DNA of 5,191 nucleotides, taken from assembly GCA_025457985.1 (NCBI GenBank), contig JALOTI010000179.1, positions 1-5,191 of the forward strand. Reading direction: 5' to 3'. The DNA is from Leptospira sp. GTDB lineage: Bacteria; Spirochaetota; Leptospiria; Leptospirales; Leptospiraceae. Position 1 is the first letter of the stretch, and every line of letters starts with the position of its first letter. The position numbers were made by a program, and so were the translations under genes. Positions 1 through 5,154 of this stretch are shown here, one piece after another. A model generated the notes under the pieces. The model saw only the letters and a program-made list of their open reading frames with translations, searched no databases and was not told where the DNA came from.

Positions 1-1
1 T

Positions 2-406
2 GCAAGCAAATTTGCTTTAGAAGGTTATACGGAAGCACTTCGATTAGAGCTATTACCTTTGGGAATTTATGTATCCAATTTAGAACCAGGCTATGTAAAT
101 TCTGGCACCATCGAACAATCCATTGGTGCTCCTCAAATATCAATGAAACCGTTTTCTAAGTATCGAGAAATCCTTCATAAAAAAATGGAGTCTGAATCCT
201 TTAATGGGAGTTCAAAACATACAATTGCGAAAACAATCGAAGGAATTTTAAAAGATAAAAAACCTAGCTTTCGTTATAAGATAGGTGGAATGAGTAAATT
301 TTTACCTGTATTGCAGAGGATATTACCCGATCGGAGTTTCGAGAAAAATGTTCTTCGATCTTTTGGATTACCTCTCAAAATAGAATATAATCCTTTTGAG
401 AATTGA
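2..406 (+). CDS. Short-chain dehydrogenase/reductase, C-terminal part (5' end outside window)
   Basis: This is the 3' part of a classical SDR oxidoreductase, an NAD(P)-dependent enzyme that interconverts alcohols and ketones, presumably in the cytoplasm. The reading frame is open from base 2 and starts with Ala-Ser-Lys followed by Phe-Ala-Leu-Glu-Gly. This is the usual continuation of the YxxxK active site: the Lys (bases 8-10) is visible and the Tyr lies just outside the window. The next block, Glu-Ala-Leu-Arg-Leu-Glu-Leu, then Gly-Ile-Tyr-Val-Ser-Asn and Glu-Pro-Gly-Tyr-Val, matches the helix and the strand-plus-PG motif after the active site. About 85 further residues form a variable substrate-binding tail with a KKPSFRYKIGG segment, as in retinol-dehydrogenase or 17-beta-hydroxysteroid-dehydrogenase-like SDRs. 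The Rossmann N-terminus is missing only because of the window edge. A TTG at base 59 is an internal codon, not the start. The substrate is unknown. The stop codon lies one base from the stop of the opposing gene. Confidence 0.85.
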   Translation, partial: ASKFALEGYTEALRLELLPLGIYVSNLEPGYVNSGTIEQSIGAPQISMKPFSKYREILHKKMESESFNGSSKHTIAKTIEGILKDKKPSFRYKIGGMSKFLPVLQRILPDRSFEKNVLRSFGLPLKIEYNPFEN

Positions 407-407
407 T

Positions 408-1247
408 TTAATCCAACATCCATGTGGGTGCTTTGCCCAAACGGAAAACATCTCCTAGAATCAATATACCATGGCGTAACCTCCAAGCCTCCAGACGATG
501 GTAGGTATCGGGATCGGCTGGTTTGTTGCAGGGGCCGGCAATTTGGTCAAAGTACCAGTCCTCGTCTATTTTTAAAAAGGACACAGTGCACGGTACTTTT
601 CCAGTAATATGATAGAGATAAAATCTTCCGTTTCGAATTTTTTCATCATAATCATAGACACAGTTGTGTTGTCGTTTTCCTTCTTCAAAAAGGTCTAAAT
701 TAGATTTGATGGGTTGGATCCAGGCATCGCCCTCGAACGGAGGTTCTGGATAGACAACTAGAGTCTCAGTAAACGAATTTTTGGCTAAATTCTCTATGCG
801 GGACTGTTCTAGAGCAAACAGTTCTGAAATCGATTGCGGTAATCTAATACTCGTAAGCATTTGCATCTCTTCCAAAATTTGAATGATCTTAACGAGTTCC
901 TCATGACTTCGATTTGGAATTTGAATTAAATCATTTAAAAAATTGAAACTAAGCCGAGGACGGAATTTGCGTTCAGATAGAAGCGAGAAAAAAATGAAAA
1001 AGGATAAGTTGATCATTTTCAAATGCAATATCAGTTTACGATACATTGGATCCGCGAAGATTTTTTTTAAAATCTCTAGGTTGTTTTGGTTCCAAGTATC
1101 GGGTTCCATCCTTTCTAAGGGACGCCGCAGACTAGGATCAAAGCCTAGATCTGAAAGAATCTGTTTCCGTTTTTTCGTTTGTAAAGAATTTAGTTCACCA
1201 AACAAGCCATATACTGGGCTCAAAGGATGATTTTTTTTAGAATCCAT
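408..1247 (-). CDS. PcfJ-like domain protein, function unknown
   Basis: A complete 279-residue protein without signal peptide. The C-terminal third (about residues 176-258) matches the PcfJ-like family, named after a protein of the enterococcal conjugative plasmid pCF10. The supporting pattern is: Trp-Ile-Gln-Pro-Ile; a Phe-Glu-Glu-Gly-Lys block leading to His-Asn-Cys-Val (194-197) and a Tyr; Gly-Arg-Phe-Tyr-Leu-Tyr; Cys-Thr-Val-Ser; then Gln-Ile-Ala-Gly-Pro-Cys-Asn-Lys-Pro (235-243) and a closing Glu-Ala-Trp. In PcfJ proteins the equivalent EEG, HxCV and QxxGxxNxxP positions are conserved, but their biochemical role is unknown to me. The N-terminal 170 residues are helical and basic, with a hydrophobic patch near 78-90 (Leu-Ser-Phe-Phe-Ile-Phe-Phe) that is probably a buried helix rather than a clear membrane segment. 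The ATG start has only a weak AGG about six bases upstream. Two A8 tracts lie in the gene (codons 4-6 and around codon 61). No conjugation or plasmid genes are nearby, so a role in transfer is not supported here. Confidence 0.8.
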   Translation of the reverse strand: MDSKKNHPLSPVYGLFGELNSLQTKKRKQILSDLGFDPSLRRPLERMEPDTWNQNNLEILKKIFADPMYRKLILHLKMINLSFFIFFSLLSERKFRPRLSFNFLNDLIQIPNRSHEELVKIIQILEEMQMLTSIRLPQSISELFALEQSRIENLAKNSFTETLVVYPEPPFEGDAWIQPIKSNLDLFEEGKRQHNCVYDYDEKIRNGRFYLYHITGKVPCTVSFLKIDEDWYFDQIAGPCNKPADPDTYHRLEAWRLRHGILILGDVFRLGKAPTWMLD

Positions 1248-1278
1248 ACTAACCTGATAAAAACGAACCTTTCTGGAG

Positions 1279-1370
1279 CGATTGACCTAATCCTTTAGAT
1301 TAGATTGCTAAACCTAAGGATTGAAGCATAACCCCAATATGATTATGCTTAGAATTACTTAGGTCGATTA
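1279..1370. repeat. Nested inverted repeats forming a possible three-way junction
   Basis: This 92-base stretch of the gap contains three pairings that fit together without overlap. The outer stem pairs 1281-1288 with 1361-1368 (attgacct with aggtcgat, one G-U pair). Inside it a first hairpin pairs aatcctt at 1289-1295 with aaggatt at 1316-1322. A second hairpin pairs aagcataa at 1324-1331 with ttatgctt at 1343-1350 around an 11-base loop. Both inner arms are perfect. If transcribed with the minus-strand genes, it would lie in the RNA between the VOC gene and the PcfJ-like gene. No known riboswitch, tRNA or terminator pattern fits: neither strand has a U-run after the outer stem. The function is unknown; it may be a structured leader, a processing site or a small dispersed repeat. 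Confidence 0.45.
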
Positions 1371-1382
1371 TTCAGGCAAGCG

Positions 1383-1403
1383 TTCCTCAGATTATCTAAG
1401 GAA
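1383..1403. repeat. 21-bp near-perfect palindrome, possible operator or hairpin
   Basis: The arms ttcctcagat (1383-1392) and atctaaggaa (1394-1403) are reverse complements except for one position, centred on base 1393. On the minus strand the mismatch becomes a G-U pair, so the RNA leaving the VOC gene could form a 9-bp stem with a 3-base loop about 33 bases after the VOC stop codon. No U-run follows on either strand, so it is not a canonical intrinsic terminator. As DNA, the symmetry and length suit a dimeric regulator site. It lies about 136 bases upstream of the PcfJ-like start. Confidence 0.4.
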
Positions 1404-1436
1404 ATTAATGTGCGTAATTTGAAAAAAATTATTTTT

Positions 1437-2291
1437 TTAGTAAAGGAGAAAATTCCAATACCCCTTTAACATTTTCCAAGGCACTTCAATTCCTCTAAAT
1501 GATTCGGAATCTCCAGATAAGATTATCTCACCTTTGGGTGTATCAATTTTTAAAAAGAGTTTTGACTTTCCTTTTCCATCGAATACTTGTATGTCGATTT
1601 TAAGCTTTTGAAATAACTCTCTTGTAAGTTCAGGCTCCGACGATTCAATCCAAAAAGATAGTAGGCGACATCCTTGTTTTTCTTTTGATCTATCCTCTCT
1701 TGCTTTCCATTCGATGATATTTGGTCTTTCGCTGAAAAATCCTGGTCCTACGGTTGCCCTTTGGTAAGATATAGGAATTGAATTTCGAACATATTCGACT
1801 TTTTCAATCCTTTCTATTTTTATTCCTTCTTTTTTAGCAAATTTTTCAAATTCGTCAAAGTTTTTTACTCCCAGATACCAAAAGAATAAATTTGGTTTTG
1901 AATAGGATTTTAAAACTTGTTTAATAGGGTGGTATCCCTTATGATTTGGATTAGGAGCTATGATTTCAAGTATTACATTTTCACCTAACAGTAAACCGGC
2001 AGATTGATACCATTGTCCTGGTTCGGGCGGAACAACATATGCATCAACACCTGTTTTTTCTTTGATCCACTTCAATCCTTCGTCCAGATTGTGAATACCT
2101 AGGGCGAGATGATCTACGTAATGTGAGTCGAATATTTGAATCCCTGTTTCAGGATGAAATTGCTTTTGTTTTGCTTCAGTAGACAAAGGATTAGAATTCA
2201 TTGATACTCCTAGAAATAAAATGAAGAAATTAAATCTGATTAATTGAAACTTATCTTTTTTGTAATTTTTTTTTAGTATCTTTTTTGGCAT
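1437..2291 (-). CDS. Glyoxalase-like (VOC superfamily) protein, dual start possible
   Basis: A 284-residue protein (254 from the inner start) of the glyoxalase-like group of the vicinal oxygen chelate superfamily, whose members use beta-alpha-beta-beta-beta modules, often around a metal. The first module begins at residue 59 with Val-Asp-His-Leu-Ala-Leu-Gly-Ile, then Leu-Asp-Glu-Gly-Leu-Lys-Trp and Thr-Gly-Val, and ends in Ile-Leu-Glu-Ile-Ile-Ala-Pro (107-113). His61 and Glu109 sit where metal ligands occur in the fold. A second half (about 135-260) contains Phe-Trp-Tyr-Leu-Gly-Val and Asn-Ile-Ile-Glu-Trp. The reaction is unknown; no substrate-specific motif is recognised. From the outer ATG the N-terminus is a lysine-rich segment plus FNFFILFLGVS (20-30), which reads as a signal peptide or anchor. 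From the inner ATG at 2201 the protein would be cytoplasmic. Both starts have good ribosome-binding sites, and I cannot decide between them. It is transcribed away from the AraC-family regulator, a usual arrangement for a regulated target. Confidence 0.82.
   Translation of the reverse strand: MPKKILKKNYKKDKFQLIRFNFFILFLGVSMNSNPLSTEAKQKQFHPETGIQIFDSHYVDHLALGIHNLDEGLKWIKEKTGVDAYVVPPEPGQWYQSAGLLLGENVILEIIAPNPNHKGYHPIKQVLKSYSKPNLFFWYLGVKNFDEFEKFAKKEGIKIERIEKVEYVRNSIPISYQRATVGPGFFSERPNIIEWKAREDRSKEKQGCRLLSFWIESSEPELTRELFQKLKIDIQVFDGKGKSKLFLKIDTPKGEIILSGDSESFRGIEVPWKMLKGYWNFLLY
2207..2211 (-). promoter_or_regulatory. Strong Shine-Dalgarno site for the inner VOC start
   Basis: On the minus strand AGGAG stands five bases before the in-frame ATG at 2201-2199. 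It is the best ribosome-binding site in the window and would start a 254-residue protein without the hydrophobic N-terminus. Since many genes here have weak sites, its quality is a real argument for translation starting here, alone or in addition to the outer start. Confidence 0.55.
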
Positions 2292-2313
2292 AAGAACCTC
2301 GACAATCTATAGT
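2285..2313 (+). promoter_or_regulatory. Sigma70-type promoter for the AraC-lipase-lipoprotein genes
   Basis: TTGGCA at 2285-2290 and TATAGT at 2308-2313 each match the sigma70 consensus at five of six positions and are separated by exactly 17 bases. Transcription would start near 2320, leaving a leader of about 100 bases before the AraC-family gene. The -35 hexamer overlaps the outer start codon of the divergent VOC gene (2289-2291), so either the two transcripts overlap or the VOC gene really begins at its inner start. Confidence 0.6.
2297..2300 (-). promoter_or_regulatory. Shine-Dalgarno site for the outer VOC start
   Basis: On the minus strand GAGG stands five bases before the ATG at 2291-2289. 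This supports the longer form with the signal-peptide-like N-terminus. These bases also fall in the spacer of the plus-strand promoter, so the two divergent genes would share them. Confidence 0.45.
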
Positions 2314-2318
2314 ATGTC
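2301..2318. promoter_or_regulatory. 18-bp palindrome over the -10 box, candidate operator
   Basis: GACA (2301-2304), CTATAG (2307-2312) and TGTC (2315-2318) form a symmetric element in which 14 of 18 positions agree with the reverse complement; only the two dinucleotides between the blocks break the symmetry. It covers the -10 hexamer of the plus-strand promoter, so a bound protein would block it. Because of the symmetry, a TATAG also reads on the minus strand, but I find no matching -35 box for a VOC promoter. AraC-family proteins more often bind direct repeats, so another dimeric repressor is equally possible. Confidence 0.4.
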
Positions 2319-2350
2319 AAAATGCTGAAAACCTTCCACCAAGAATCAGG

Positions 2351-2384
2351 AAAAAAAAGCCCCATTCCAATCATGGCTTTTTTC
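2351..2384. terminator. Terminator-like hairpin inside the leader of the AraC-family gene
   Basis: AAAAAAGCC at 2353-2361 pairs with GGCTTTTTT at 2375-2383, nine bp around a 13-base loop. An alternative fold keeps the A/T arms plus one G-C pair and pairs CCAT (2362-2365) with ATGG (2373-2376). The T6 run on the plus strand (T8 on the minus strand) gives it intrinsic-terminator shape in both directions. It lies after the proposed transcription start and ends 40 bases before the AraC-family start codon, so it terminates no gene here. It could attenuate transcription into the regulator or insulate the divergent units. With only three G-C pairs its strength is uncertain. Confidence 0.45.
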
Positions 2385-2423
2385 TGAAATTGAAGTTAGA
2401 TATCTGGATGGAGCAAACTATTT

Positions 2424-3470
2424 ATGAAACTTGTATTAGAGTCAAAAAATGTTATAGATCGTATGGAAGAAGCACGAAGAAAGTTATCAGCAACAAACAC
2501 TCGCAAAAAAAATGAATTAAGGGTAGATTTTGCAAACGAATATTTCAAAGGATCCGGAAAATACCATTTCATCGATCGAGATTTGTCTCTCTCATTTAAT
2601 TCCATTGAAAGTAATTCGGAGTATTGCATTGAATTTCAAAATGAAACTTCCGAAACATTGGACTTTATTCTGCCTATCTCGGGAGATCTACATGTTCATT
2701 GTCCGAGCAGGTCTATCGATGCTATTCTTTCTCCGGGCAAGATCTACTTACTAAAAGAAGGATCTCATAAAGGAACCATAATAAATTATAAAAATAATTG
2801 TTCAATCGATCAGCTAACATTCCGGATTTCTCTAGAAAAAATAAGTCAATTTTTTTCAGAAGATTTACAGAATATGAGCCCAAACTGGCGCAATTCATTG
2901 TTAAAATCCGATGAAACCTTTTTTTATCCTTTAGCTGAAAAAACTCTCTGGAAACAAATTTTTACAACTACAAGGTATATAAATTTGGAAACACCTTGGG
3001 ACAAAATGTATTGGGAATCAGAGACTTATCTCTTCATGAGTCATATATTCCGCGCAATACTTGGAAGCCCAAATGAGTCAAAATTTCGTCAGAACCAATC
3101 TACGTTTGCTAGTCGTAATGTAAGTAAGTTTATTGATGAGAGAGTAGATGCGGTTAAAGGAATGATAGATTGTGAAAATGAAAAAAATCTTCGAGTGTCG
3201 GACTTAGCAACTAGAATAGGTATTTCAGAATCAAGTTTACAACGTGCATTTCAGCAAAAGTTTCATATCTCTGTTCACCAATATCAAAAAAAAATACGGA
3301 TGGAAAAGGCAGTAGAATTTTTGAATGCAGGTTGTTCTATCATCGAAACAACAAATCTTCTTGGTTACAGCAACCCTAGTCATTTTGCTCACGAATTTCA
3401 AAAACAATATGGTCTAACTCCAAAAAAGTACCAACAATCTAAACTATTGAGAAAAAAGCTAGGCAACTAA
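2424..3470 (+). CDS. AraC-family transcriptional regulator
   Basis: A complete 348-residue cytoplasmic DNA-binding protein. The C-terminal 110 residues hold the two helix-turn-helix units of the AraC/XylS family. The first (about 257-283) reads Leu-Arg-Val-Ser-Asp-Leu-Ala then Gly-Ile-Ser-Glu-Ser-Ser-Leu-Gln-Arg-Ala-Phe. The second (about 304-336) ends in the family signature Gly-Tyr-Ser-Asn-Pro-Ser-His-Phe, Phe-Gln-Lys-Gln-Tyr-Gly, Leu-Thr-Pro-Lys-Lys-Tyr. The N-terminal 220 residues would sense a ligand. They contain a beta-rich stretch (about 80-135, with Leu-Pro-Ile-Ser-Gly and Leu-Ser-Pro-Gly) and a helical part, resembling the layout of PchR-like regulators, but I cannot name the ligand. 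The ATG at 2424 has GGAG ten bases upstream; a later ATG (codon 14) has no such site. An A9 tract lies in the region between the two HTH units. The gene has its own promoter, faces the VOC gene, and is followed 26 bases later by the lipase gene, which is probably a target. Confidence 0.92.
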   Translation: MKLVLESKNVIDRMEEARRKLSATNTRKKNELRVDFANEYFKGSGKYHFIDRDLSLSFNSIESNSEYCIEFQNETSETLDFILPISGDLHVHCPSRSIDAILSPGKIYLLKEGSHKGTIINYKNNCSIDQLTFRISLEKISQFFSEDLQNMSPNWRNSLLKSDETFFYPLAEKTLWKQIFTTTRYINLETPWDKMYWESETYLFMSHIFRAILGSPNESKFRQNQSTFASRNVSKFIDERVDAVKGMIDCENEKNLRVSDLATRIGISESSLQRAFQQKFHISVHQYQKKIRMEKAVEFLNAGCSIIETTNLLGYSNPSHFAHEFQKQYGLTPKKYQQSKLLRKKLGN

Positions 3471-3496
3471 AGAAGATACAATTAAAACATTTTGAC

Positions 3497-4684
3497 ATGA
3501 GAAGTTATAACATTCGAATCTATTCTAAATTTTTTACAATTTTTTGCTTTTTAATCAACTGCAGAGCTTCCCTACCAGAACATCTAAATAAAAACGCTTT
3601 GATATCGAATTCAAATGAAAGCAACATTCCCATAGTTTTTGTTCCTGGAATCAAAGGTTCTAAACTCGGTGTCGAAAAAGGAAATCTTAGATGGTTAAAT
3701 GCGTCCACTGCTTTGGGTTTCTCTACCCCAGATCTAAGGCTTGTTGGGGATTCAAAAGAATTAAAACCAATGGGAGCGCTTGATCGAATCACTGCCATTC
3801 CGTACTTGATAGATGTTTCGGTCTATGCACCCTGGCTACAAAAAATGTCCGAACAGGAGGGAGTTGACTTTTATGTTTTCTCGTATGATTGGCGCAAAAA
3901 GAATTTAGATACTCGAGACCAACTCATAGAATTTCTTGAAGAGATTGGAAAAAAATATAAAAGAAAACCAATCCTCATTGGGCATTCCATGGGAGGAATG
4001 CTTTCCATGTCCGCAATCAATCTAAAGCCGAGTTTAGTGCAAAAGGTTGTATTTGCGGGAGTTCCCTTTCGAGGTGGTATAGGTTATATGAAGGACTTAC
4101 ATGTAGGAGTTGCCACAGGCTTTAATTCTAAAATCCAAAGTCCATGTATGATCGCTCGATATGAAACAGTTTATGGATTTTTTCCGAGGCTACATACTTG
4201 GGATTCTAAAGATGTAGTTGTCGATGCTCAAGGTAAGACCTTAGAACTGGACTTATACGATGGAAACGTATGGAAAGAAAATTCTCTCGGATTTTACTCA
4301 CATAAATGTGATCCAGGTGATGTGCCAACAGATGAGGAATTTCAGACTATTTTAACCAATTCTTGGAAATTCCGCGACAGTTTAACACCTAGCAAGGAAC
4401 TATTGCAATCGAAACTTCCTATTATGGTAATTCATGGTAAGAATTTACTTGTACGAAAGGCGATGACGAAATTGGAAGGTAAGGCAAATACAAGTTCGGA
4501 CGCAAAGAACTTTTATTGGGACCTAGAAATTGCTCCAAAAGAAATGGGAGATGGATCGGTTTCTTTTTTTAATTCTCTTCCTCCCGATCCCTTGGTGTAT
4601 CAATCCATTCTAACAAATTACGAACATAGTGCACTTTTGAATGATCCCAAAGTGATTGACTCTATTCTCAACTTTATTCGTTAA
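3497..4684 (+). CDS. LCAT-family lipase/acyltransferase, predicted lipoprotein
   Basis: A complete 395-residue alpha/beta hydrolase of the lecithin:cholesterol acyltransferase (LCAT/PDAT-like) type, which cleaves or transfers fatty acyl groups of lipids. Landmarks in order: a short basic start and hydrophobic core ending Phe-Leu-Ile-Asn-Cys, with Cys22 as the likely lipidation site; Val-Pro-Gly-Ile-Lys-Gly-Ser-Lys-Leu (49-57), the LCAT-type oxyanion/lid motif; Tyr-Asp-Trp-Arg (130-133), also typical; Gly-His-Ser-Met-Gly-Gly (162-167) with nucleophile Ser164; Gly-Asp-Gly-Ser (351-354), the equivalent of the GDGT motif with Asp352 as likely acid; and Tyr-Glu-His (375-377) with His377 as likely base. 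The catalytic set is therefore complete and the length is normal. It would act outside the inner membrane, anchored by lipid. The start ATG has no clear Shine-Dalgarno sequence. It follows the AraC-family gene by 26 bases and precedes another lipoprotein gene by 30. Lipase, phospholipase or acyltransferase activity cannot be told apart from sequence. Confidence 0.9.
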   Translation: MRSYNIRIYSKFFTIFCFLINCRASLPEHLNKNALISNSNESNIPIVFVPGIKGSKLGVEKGNLRWLNASTALGFSTPDLRLVGDSKELKPMGALDRITAIPYLIDVSVYAPWLQKMSEQEGVDFYVFSYDWRKKNLDTRDQLIEFLEEIGKKYKRKPILIGHSMGGMLSMSAINLKPSLVQKVVFAGVPFRGGIGYMKDLHVGVATGFNSKIQSPCMIARYETVYGFFPRLHTWDSKDVVVDAQGKTLELDLYDGNVWKENSLGFYSHKCDPGDVPTDEEFQTILTNSWKFRDSLTPSKELLQSKLPIMVIHGKNLLVRKAMTKLEGKANTSSDAKNFYWDLEIAPKEMGDGSVSFFNSLPPDPLVYQSILTNYEHSALLNDPKVIDSILNFIR

Positions 4685-4714
4685 TTTATAAAAAAATATT
4701 TAATATTTAATCCT

Positions 4715-5053
4715 GTGAAATTATTGGAAACACGAGTGCGCTTGATTTTTCTACTCTTTGTAATAACCGTTTTATCGAATTGTCAAAAATTTGATTTAAA
4801 TAATCATTGCGATCCTCAGTCCGATACATTTAAGAATCTAATTGTATTAAAAGCTGCCTTGGGAGATGACGATTTTAGGTGCGCTGATCCTGTTGAGTTA
4901 AATCGTTTGTTGTCTTTTGGATTTTTGGGAGCATCGAATGGATTAAATAAAGATTATAATGCTACGATTAATGGTTCGGTAGTATCCGTTTCACTTCCGT
5001 ATGCATTAGTTATGAATATCAAAAAATTTGGAAAATATAATATATGTAGCTAA
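4715..5053 (+). CDS. Small predicted lipoprotein, possibly a truncated surface lipoprotein
   Basis: A 112-residue protein starting at GTG, with no clear ribosome-binding site; no upstream ATG, GTG or TTG is available before an in-frame stop at 4682. Residues 1-22 form a lipoprotein signal: a basic start, Leu-Ile-Phe-Leu-Leu-Phe-Val-Ile-Thr-Val-Leu, then Leu-Ser-Asn-Cys with Cys23 as lipidation site; Asn before Cys is tolerated in spirochaetes. The mature part has a Cys-Asp-Pro block (32-34), Lys-Ala-Ala-Leu-Gly-Asp (46-51) and Cys56, a pattern I recall from the N-termini of leptospiral surface lipoproteins. From about residue 80, Tyr-Asn-Ala-Thr-Ile-Asn-Gly-Ser-Val then Val-Ser-Leu-Pro-Tyr looks like the first strands of a beta-sandwich repeat that usually continues for many residues; here the sequence turns lysine/asparagine-rich and stops. 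The other two frames also stop soon, so no single frameshift restores a longer product. It may be a genuine short protein or a decayed gene. It is probably cotranscribed with the lipase gene. Confidence 0.65.
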   Translation: MKLLETRVRLIFLLFVITVLSNCQKFDLNNHCDPQSDTFKNLIVLKAALGDDDFRCADPVELNRLLSFGFLGASNGLNKDYNATINGSVVSVSLPYALVMNIKKFGKYNICS

Positions 5054-5121
5054 ATTTTTTACAGGGATATAAAATAAATTCAGTTAAAATAAATCTCAGT
5101 TTTAATTATCTTTTGATTTTT

Positions 5122-5154
5122 ACATTGACAATGTTGATTAAGTAAATGTTAGAT
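5122..5154 (+). promoter_or_regulatory. Weak promoter candidate with palindrome at its -35 box
   Basis: A perfect TTGACA lies at 5125-5130, inside the 13-base palindrome ACATTGACAATGT (5122-5134). The best downstream partner is TTAGAT at 5149-5154 with an 18-base spacer, matching only three of six -10 positions. No gene start that it could serve is visible; a 12-codon reading frame from the ATG at 5153 ends at the last base and is probably chance. The rest of 5054-5191 is AT-rich, with no hairpin strong enough to call a terminator for the preceding lipoprotein gene. Confidence 0.22.

Noticed and set aside
1058..1075. T-rich hairpin with T-run (agatttt ... aaaatct) as a terminator
   Set aside because: It lies within the PcfJ-like coding region, has a single G-C pair per arm, and is explained by Leu-Lys-Lys-Ile codons.
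943..1230. Plus-strand reading frame of 95 codons
   Set aside because: It lies wholly inside the PcfJ-like gene on the other strand, has a low-complexity basic composition and no recognisable domain; it is a shadow frame.
1279..1370. Possible integron attC recombination site (ACCTAAT at 1285-1291 and CTTAGGT at 1358-1364 resemble the outer core sites)
   Set aside because: The invariant G of GTT and the paired C of AAC are both replaced, no inner L-box pairing is present, and there is no integrase or cassette context.
1248..1436. tRNA or other known structured RNA in the gap
   Set aside because: No T-loop GTTCRA pattern, no CCA-adjacent acceptor stem and no cloverleaf spacing; the stems form a different topology.
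2396..2629. Minus-strand reading frame of 77 codons over the start of the AraC-family gene
   Set aside because: Antisense to a well-supported gene, with no domain and no ribosome-binding site that stands out.
3492..3514. TTGACA at 3492-3497 as a separate promoter for the lipase gene
   Set aside because: It overlaps the start codon, and no -10 box follows at 16-18 bases; the TATAAC nearby is only eight bases away.
4694..4708. A/T-only palindrome between the lipase and lipoprotein genes as a terminator
   Set aside because: Arms aaatatt and aatattt contain no G-C pair and have one loop base, so no stable RNA hairpin is expected.
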